Below are positions 57,787-64,000 of a DNA stretch of 64,000 nt, one piece after another. The number at the start of each line of letters is the position of its first letter. Within the stretch, counting starts at the first letter, position 1. The notes beneath the pieces were generated by a model. The model searched no databases. It worked only from the letters and a program-made list of their open reading frames with translations, and was not told the DNA's origin. The stretch is taken from NCBI GenBank assembly GCA_903813345.2, contig CAIIXF020000001.1:37295366-37359365 (forward strand), in the 5' to 3' direction. Both the position numbers and the translations under genes were made by a program. Origin of the DNA: Owenia fusiformis. Its lineage: Eukaryota; Annelida; Polychaeta; Sabellida; Oweniidae.

Positions 57787-60700
57787 CTGAAATTAGATAC
57801 AAGAATATTAATTTTATGCATCGGTTATAGAAATCGTGCGAACTTGTGTTTCCTCTTATGAATAGCAAGATGAATCTTAGTACTTTTATGAAATCGAATT
57901 GAAAGCAATATTTATAAAAATGCTGAACAATTGGACTTCAGGCTACCATCCATAAAAACAGGTATTTTTGTTTTAACGTTTTTGAATAACATTTAAGATA
58001 AATGAATAAGAAACTTACTACTAGGTTTCGTAACACCATCTGATAACAATATAAGCTTAGAAACTACCCCTGCTCTTTTCCCTTGGGCAGGTGTAAAGTA
58101 TATGTCCTCCATGGCTTTCAAGGCTGCAAATGTATGAGTACGACAGCCTTCTTCAACAAGGCTCATCGTTTCAATTCTTTTAATAAGTCTCTCTGGATCT
58201 TTTGCGTCTTTTAAGTACGCAACATGTTGGTAATTATCATTAAATGTAACAGCACCCATTTGGATACCATTATCAGGTGCATTACTCAACTCAAATGCCC
58301 GTGCCATCTCTGTCATGAAAGTCCGGATTCGATCTTTGTCGGCTTCGGCTATGGAACAAGATGTGTCAACAGCAAACATGATATCCTGTGGATCTACACA
58401 CTTGATAGAAATTGCTGAAATTATAATAATATTTCCAATTCACATAAACATTGTGACAAGTGGCATACTTTGATTTGAGATCTTGAGCCTTTGTAATGTG
58501 AAAATAGTGGATGCCAACTGAAACCTGTAAATCGAACACAGACGACTTAACATGCACAAGCTCTAAAACACACATTCAATTCATAACCAAAATAGGTAAG
58601 CTATGTGCTACCATCAAATGAAAATATCATAATCTGAAATATAGAAACCCCACAAGACTTACGCGGTTCACATGTCCCAAGTGAACTACATGTCAGACCT
58701 CTACAGCAGTCACCATCATTCCGGCAATCTCCGGATCTATCACGACAACCTAAAAGAACCTTTTATCAAGAATCATTTCGTCAAACACTTGTATAATTCG
58801 CTAATTACGTCAATCAAATTTAAAATTACATTTTGAAAAGTCCATAATAAACCCGGGATAATAAAAATTATTTGGGAACAAAGTTTTCTTTCCCCTTCTT
58901 AGTAAGATGTGGCAAATGTATCAATGAATAAACCTGCACATCGCTCCAAAACGCAATATGTTGACATATATTGTTTTTACATTTTCAAGCTCTAATATAA
59001 AGTTTATGTAAATAAAAAAAATTATCTGCGTAATGTCAAAGAACAATCACTTAGTCAGAAAAAATAAAAAAGCGAATGCGGGATTCGAACCCGGGCCTCC
59101 CGCGTGCTAAGCGAGCATTCTACCGCGAACCATCGTAATATTATGAATGGCTGAAGTAATTAAACGCTACTTATTTTGAATGCTATGATTCGGAAGTGAC
59201 GTCACGTTCTTCATTTAGAAACCTTTCCAAAATCATATCGCCGGCTCCAATCGAAGCAATTCAATGAAAAATCTTTGAAATGACACATTTATCGTAAGTT
59301 TTTCTACACAAGATTTGCCCCATTTGTTCATCATTCTATAATCTTTCATTCTCAAAATGATAAAGTTCCACCCCGAACGGAAACAACCCAAGATTGCGTT
59401 TCGGGGCAAAGTCCAGCTTTAATATTTAAGTACTTACAAACTTTTTCCAAAGAGCACGTTAGGATTTCTTCAGCACAGCATTCCTTGCCCCTTACTCCTT
59501 CTTGACACTCTCCTCTCAGACTCACACATGTTCCTCCCTCGCATGTCATTGGTTCTTCATCCCAGTCTGCACTGTTACCATCCTGCACACAATTTACAGT
59601 GTCCACTTTTGTCCCCGCTGGTTCAAAGCCTTCGTCACACTCAAATGTCACCGTTTCTCCACACTTGTCAGGGCCATTACTTGGGGTTCTTTTGCCATTC
59701 GCTGGGGCTTCGATGACGTCACATTGTAGTTCTAAAAAACGAGTATCTCCCTCAGTCAATTACGCGAGAAGAATATTTTGAATCTAATCATAAGGAGTGT
59801 GTATAGTAAATATCTGATTTAACGACACACAAAACATGCTTGAATTCTGCAGTCATACTTAGGTCAACAAACAGGTGAGTTGTGTCACAACTTCACTTTT
59901 TCGAATCACGAGGCTTATGGATCTTTCAAAAATGAGAGATAGTATGTTGCTCTAAAATATTTAAACTTATATCTTCAATCAAATTCCAGCTCTGTGAGTT
60001 CTAAGGAGACACTGGCAACACCACGATGCAAACAAATGATGACGTATTTTAACTAGCTACGTCCATTTCTTTGCTATTTTGTTTGATATACATTGTAAGA
60101 GTTTCCCTACTTTAATCTGTGAGCATCTACAATTTTGGTGATACTTGATCTATTGATTAAGGTGCACTAACAGGAACTTCCCATCTAATCACAAAGAATA
60201 GTATTAGTTAGATTGATCAGCATTACGAGAATTTCTATATAATTGGGATGCTTATTGCTTGTATTATGAATTGGGAGATCTTTTTGACATTTTAAGTGGA
60301 ACACACAGTCCTAAATTAAAATGTTGAGATAAAGTGCTAAAAAGACATTTCGTTATTTTTTCAACTTTGTTCTGTAAAGGATTATAGCAACATGCACTGT
60401 ATATAGTCCTTTCACTTTACCTGTGCAAGTAGGTATATCATCGTCCCATGTTCCATCGGACTGGCATGTCAAGTCATTGTCAACTCTTCCACTACCATCA
60501 GGTGTCAATGTATAACATGGGTCACAGCTACGTAAAATAAGACAACAGACATTAGTACGTATATTGTAGTCTGTTGCGTTTTCCGGAATAATGTTTATCT
60601 GTTGTGCTCTTTAAAGACTTATATGCCATTATTTTTCCTATCTAACCTATTAATGACTAGCGATGTGACTGGTTAAAACAAAATATATACTCAAATCTAA

Positions 60701-63428
60701 CTGTTCCCCCAACATCTAGTCGGCCTTGGCTATTTGGTCCTGCACTTGTTCCAGCAACTATGAATCCATTTTCCGGCGCGGTTGGATATTCACAGTTCGC
60801 TTTGTTGAAATCATACATTATATTAATCATAAATATTTACGGTGTGACTTCTTCACAAAAAAATACGCACGAAAATTAAAAGAACACTTCAAAACATCAG
60901 CCAGTATTATGTTTTAACATGCTATTCTCCAAAACAAAATGGCGAATGATCAATTTAGGAAAAGTGATTATTTCTGTTCATTAAAATCCTCGACATTTTT
61001 TATGCAAGTTGACAGGATATTTAAAAAATGATACCTCCAAAATAGTTATGGAAAGTGATGCTAACTTATTCTCTCAATTGCAAAATGCGTGTTTAATATA
61101 ACTTACGATTGCATGTCATTGGAGTTTTATCCCATCTAGCACCTCTTCCAGAGTCAATACAAGTTACCTCTCTCACCAAAGTACCCGAAGGTTTAAAGCC
61201 ATCGTCACAATCCACTGTAACCGTGTCGCCGCATTTATCTGGCCCGTTGGGTGGGTCGCGTGATCCATCCTGAGGTGCAGGAAGAGTAGTGCACTCCTTT
61301 TCTAAATATAGTTAATAATTTTGAATAAGTTTAAACGATGCATTCGGAATTCCAGCTCATATACAGGAATATTATTACTGATTGGGTTTCAATTAAGGTA
61401 CCACTTCCATAAAGGCTGTAATGCTTCTTTTGAACCATCTTTCTTTGGGTTAATAGCCTCGGGTAGTTATTAATAGAAAAAGTCCCATAGACCCAGTGGC
61501 TCAAAAGGTCGCTTTATTTCAAAATATACCCAAGTGTTGTGCTATTTATCTAGTTTGTCAGAGATTTACCTCTACAGGTTGGCTCGGGACCATCCCATGT
61601 CCCATCAGGCTGACAGCGCAAATTGTCGTCAACATTACCTTCGTCATCGGGTACTATTTCATAGCAAGGATCACAGCTATAAAGATGAATTATATTCATT
61701 CAATATATACTAAGTAACAAACAACAACTACTGACATAGATCAGTCGATGAAGTGAAGCAAAATGTCAGTCTTATAAATGTAATTGCATAATTGCTCAAT
61801 GAAGAAATATATTTGATATAATTTCATATGCATGGTTACTTTTATAGATCATGTAGTATTGACGAGTGTTGTTATACATACAAAGAGACAATCTAGAGCA
61901 TCAGTCACCTACATACGATATGACTGTGCTAAGAAGGATATAAAATTAATATAAAAGAATTGGATGCGTAATACTCTTTTTTGTTGTCTAGTAATTACAC
62001 TTAAATTGTTCATTGCACATGTTTAATCGTCAAATATAATGGCAATAAAGATAAAATAATCATTATTACGCTTGCTCAAGTACCAGTTTGATTTGATATA
62101 TTTTTCATACCAATGTATAATTAAGACTTTATGTGAATGTAACTAATAGTAACTTACTCGAAATGGACAATTCCTCCTACGCGCAGTCTTCCAACATCGT
62201 TGGCCGGGGTACTTCTGGTCTCTATTGATCCATGATCTGGTGCCATGGGATACTCACAATCGATTGCTTAAAACATTGAATTGATATTTGATTTACACGT
62301 AGAGAATCACTTCGGAATGAATCAATCAAAAGTGCCCATATTAAGAATTCTGTCGGCAAATTAGGCATTGTTTGTTTTCTCATCCTTACTGCTTTCAACA
62401 TATGAAATGAACATTGCAAGTGATTTTATTGTGTAGCAAAACTTTCAACCTACGTTTACATGTGCCACCATCACATATTAAATTTCCTCCTGGACAACAG
62501 TCCCCGCTTCCAGAGCAAGATTCCCCTTCCTCTCTACACCCTATGATAAATTTAAGTTTTAACAATAAATTCAAGATTTTAAAGTATATCATAGATGTTC
62601 TTAAATACCAGAGAGCATCTTTTCTTTTTGCCAGCCAGATAAGTAAAAAATGGTTTTGGCGTTACCTAAGAATATATTTGGTTTGTACTAAAATAAATTA
62701 CATTTTCCTTTTTGTGAAACAATTTATGTTGCAATCATTTAGGTACAAATGACAGTATAGGACCTAAACGGCGTAGTAATGTGTAAATTGTTTGGCAATC
62801 AAGGCTTAGGGGGGTTTATCAAAGAAGCATATCATATGGTAGATTCTAATGAGTACTTTTTGCGGGATTTTGCCGTTGTTTTTTGACACCCTGTATAATA
62901 GCAATATCATACTGTATTGTTGATTTTATACTGGTACCTGATTTTTTGTAACATTTTTACATTGTACATCCTTAGATAAATTGTAAATACCATTTTTATA
63001 TACCTACATGTAACATAATATAAGTGTTTTCTTTTATATGTAGTCTAGATGTCATTTTAATAATTTATGTTAAACCGCAACATATACCCACTAGGGTGTC
63101 TAGCGGCTTGTTTTTATAGTGTGTATTATATAAGAATTATGAAATAAATAAAAATTGAATTGAATTGGATTGTAGACCACACATGGATTGCTCAAAGCGT
63201 ACAATTTTCAGCCGATCTAGGTAGACAGATATTCACTTATTATATCAAATAAATAAACTATAGTCTAACAATTCAACTTACTTTCCTCACAGATGCCTTC
63301 GTCATAATTACAAATTATATCTACATCGATTTCTGAAGACGGGCAACACTTTGTGCCGTAAGTACATTTTCCTCCTAGTGGTATACATGGTGGAGTTGTC
63401 GGTGGCACTATTTTTTGTGTCGTGATTT
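57515..63428 (-). CDS. Gene C: knottin/CCPx4/knottin/vWA protein, 5' end off the window
   Basis: Partial gene. The exons in transcription order are 63282-63428, 62454-62540, 62158-62266, 61570-61676, 61107-61301, 60691-60799, 60421-60527, 59438-59731, 58663-58749, 58019-58414 and 57515-57786, in frame and giving 635 visible residues plus stop. Order: linker with a six-cysteine module, six-cysteine module, CCP-1 (split), CCP-2, CCP-3 (split), CCP-4 fused with a six-cysteine module, six-cysteine module, vWA. Compared with A and B it has a duplicated CCP pair. The signal peptide and any chitin-binding-type-2-like module would lie beyond 64,000. Introns are short (0.2-1.2 kb). Confidence 0.88.
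58019..58414 (-). CDS. Gene C exon: vWA domain, first part
   Basis: It contains QDIMFAVDTSCSIAEADKD (MIDAS), GCRTHTFAALKAM and LILLSDGVTKPS; all metal-site loops are intact. One codon shorter than A and B. Confidence 0.95.
58663..58749 (-). CDS. Gene C exon: six-cysteine module
   Basis: It encodes CRDRSGDCRNDGDCCRGLTC and SSLGTCEP; the orthologue of exon 8, one codon shorter. Confidence 0.9.
59067..59135 (-). pseudogene. tRNA-Ala(AGC)-like sequence without acceptor stem
   Basis: The minus strand reads box A-like TGGTTCGCGGTAGAATGC, anticodon arm CTCGC-TTAGCAC-GCGGG (anticodon AGC), T arm with GGGTTCGAATCCC, then ATTCGC and a T-run that could stop Pol III. The 5' bases do not pair with ATTCGCT, so the acceptor stem is missing. 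It is a pseudogene or the head of a SINE, in gene C intron. Confidence 0.6.
59438..59731 (-). CDS. Gene C exon: CCP-4 fused to a six-cysteine module
   Basis: A single 98-codon exon with LQCDVIEAPANGKRTP, KCGETVTFECDEGFEP, DWDEEPMTC and then directly CVSLRGECQEGVRGKECC and LTCSLEKV plus a split cysteine. In A and B these two modules sit in separate exons (6 and 7), so either an intron was lost here or gained in the A/B line. Confidence 0.9.
60421..60527 (-). CDS. Gene C exon: CCP-3, second half
   Basis: It encodes CDPCYTLTPDGSGRVDND to CQSDGTWDDDIPTCT; a close relative of the CCP-1 second half, supporting duplication of a CCP pair. Confidence 0.88.
60691..60799 (-). CDS. Gene C exon: CCP-3, first half
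   Basis: It encodes NCEYPTAPENGFIVAG to LDVGGTVRF, phase 1 in and phase 2 out (GA|GTATAT). The acceptor CAACAAAG is poor, but the phase and homology are exact. Confidence 0.8.
61107..61301 (-). CDS. Gene C exon: CCP-2
   Basis: It encodes ECTTLPAPQDGSRDPP, KCGDTVTVDCDDGFKP, VTCIDSG and RWDKTPMTC. It has the extra cysteine before GDTV, as in all second-position CCPs of the family. Confidence 0.9.
61570..61676 (-). CDS. Gene C exon: CCP-1, second half
   Basis: It encodes CDPCYEIVPDDEGNVDDN to CQPDGTWDGPEPTC. The extra cysteine (CDPC) is kept and, unlike A and B, the core tryptophan is present. Confidence 0.88.
62158..62266 (-). CDS. Gene C exon: CCP-1, first half
   Basis: It encodes DCEYPMAPDHGSIETR to LRVGGIVHF, phase 1 in and phase 2 out, as in exon 4 of A and B. 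Confidence 0.85.
62454..62540 (-). CDS. Gene C exon: six-cysteine module
   Basis: It encodes GCREEGESCSGSGDCC then PGGNLICDGGTCK, pattern C-x6-C-x5-CC-x6-C-x4-C. It matches the second module of exon 3 in A and B (CCRGGNLKC). Confidence 0.85.
62895..63172 (+). mobile_element. LINE 3'-end fragment
   Basis: Non-coding sequence ending GAAATAAATAAA and an (ATTGA) microsatellite tail (63,151-63,172), typical of CR1/L2-type 3' ends. It lies in a gene C intron. The left edge is uncertain; a mariner-type end (GACACCCTGTATAA) lies just before it at 62,884. Confidence 0.5.
63282..63428 (-). CDS. Gene C exon: Thr/Pro linker and six-cysteine module
   Basis: It encodes TTQKIVPPTTPP followed by CIPLGGKCTYGTKCC and IICNYDEGICEE, pattern C-x6-C-x5-CC-x10-C-x6-C. 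It corresponds to exon 3 of A and B but carries one module. The acceptor (TTTAAG) is weak in pyrimidines but keeps frame. Phase 1-1. Confidence 0.8.
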
Positions 63429-63659
63429 CTTAAACGAGAGTATGTACATCTTTAGTCAACGTTTTGGTACATTGGTCGATTTACTAAACAATGAGAGCTC
63501 ATAGTCCCCGAACTGATTTTTCTGAGAATCGAGATAAGGTGTTTGTTGTGAGAACCATCTATACATATATAATATATTCTTGCTGATCAAAAGTACTTAT
63601 TTTTTTTATCAAAATCAATATATATCATACTTGAAATGCAGTTATGTGATAAAAAGTTA

Positions 63660-63830
63660 AAAATATAAACAAAAAGTTATTCTACAAGGCAACCTTGTGT
63701 GACTCCATTTTAGAAGCAAAATCCCTTGTAACGAAATATATTTTCTTAATAAGGGAAGGCAGTACTTTGAAACGGTATGTTCATTTCTAGTGGCGGAGTG
63801 CTGGACAATGATACTTCACTTTTTGGACCA
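63660..63830. repeat. Single unit of the ACCTTGTGT repeat
   Basis: It contains 'caaccttgtgtgactccatt' and 'aagggaaggcagtactttga', related to 9.34-9.76 and 13.11-13.25 kb. Confidence 0.5.
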
Positions 63831-64000
63831 GGTTAGGGACTATAAGTTGATTTTGAAGAAATTTAATCACGGGGATGGTGTAATGGCCTTTGAATGAGGG
63901 TGGACGTCATGTTAGCATGCAATACAAATAATAAATACAATGTAAATAGCACACAAGTTATCGAGTCACGTGTTTCATTTTCTACACACAAAATTAATTA

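Noticed and set aside
23837-63428. Complement factor B/C2 identity
   Set aside because: CCP plus vWA fits, but there is no serine protease domain after the vWA; the frame stops and is followed by a polyadenylation signal in all three genes.
1-64000. CRISPR arrays, bacterial operons, replication origins
   Set aside because: The tandem units are of the wrong length and spacing, there are no cas-like genes, and the intron-rich genes and LINEs show this is animal nuclear DNA.

Overview
The window looks like nuclear DNA of an invertebrate animal. It is AT-rich and sparse in coding sequence, the exons are short with GT-AG introns, and transposon debris is dense. There are no bacterial-style operons. 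The repeat style (foldback elements, TGACCTTGACC-rich repeats, arrays of the 'AAGATGGC' type) and the secreted modular genes suggest a marine invertebrate, possibly a bivalve or other lophotrochozoan. That placement is a low-confidence inference.

Region 1-23.8 kb is almost entirely repeats: an AAAGCG-rich element (1.6-2.3 kb), three families of small inverted-repeat elements, two satellite-like arrays in opposite orientation (8.1-8.7 and 12.6-13.1 kb), a 2.8-kb palindrome (14.8-17.6 kb), a decayed non-LTR retrotransposon with endonuclease and reverse transcriptase (17.6-21.5 kb) and a TA-flanked terminal-inverted-repeat element (21.6-23.2 kb). A 41-nt exon fragment of the gene family described next sits at 2,294-2,334.

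Region 23.8-64 kb holds three tandem paralogous genes, all on the minus strand, assembled here exon by exon from splice sites and phases. Gene A (23,837-39,167; 10 exons, 605 aa) and gene B (39,883-53,572; 10 exons, 593 aa) share one architecture: signal peptide, chitin-binding-type-2-like module, two six-cysteine knottin-like modules, two sushi/CCP modules, two more knottin-like modules, then a von Willebrand factor A domain with a MIDAS motif, and stop. Gene C (57,515 to beyond the right edge; 11 exons seen) has two CCP pairs instead of one. Every module boundary is a phase-1 intron, while the first CCP of each pair is split by a phase-2 intron, a classic exon-shuffling layout. The products should be secreted, disulfide-rich proteins that bind ligand through a metal-dependent vWA site. 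Complement-like, matrix or cuticle/shell roles are possible but not shown by the sequence.

The genes are heavily invaded by repeats in their introns. Gene B intron 1 contains a 4.7-kb palindrome, one arm of which carries a TA-target element while the other arm preserves the empty site. Gene A's last intron holds nested palindromic elements. The best candidates for something undescribed are the modular gene family itself, the alternating odd-cysteine pattern of its CCP pairs, and the orphan exon fragment joined to the AAAGCG repeat.
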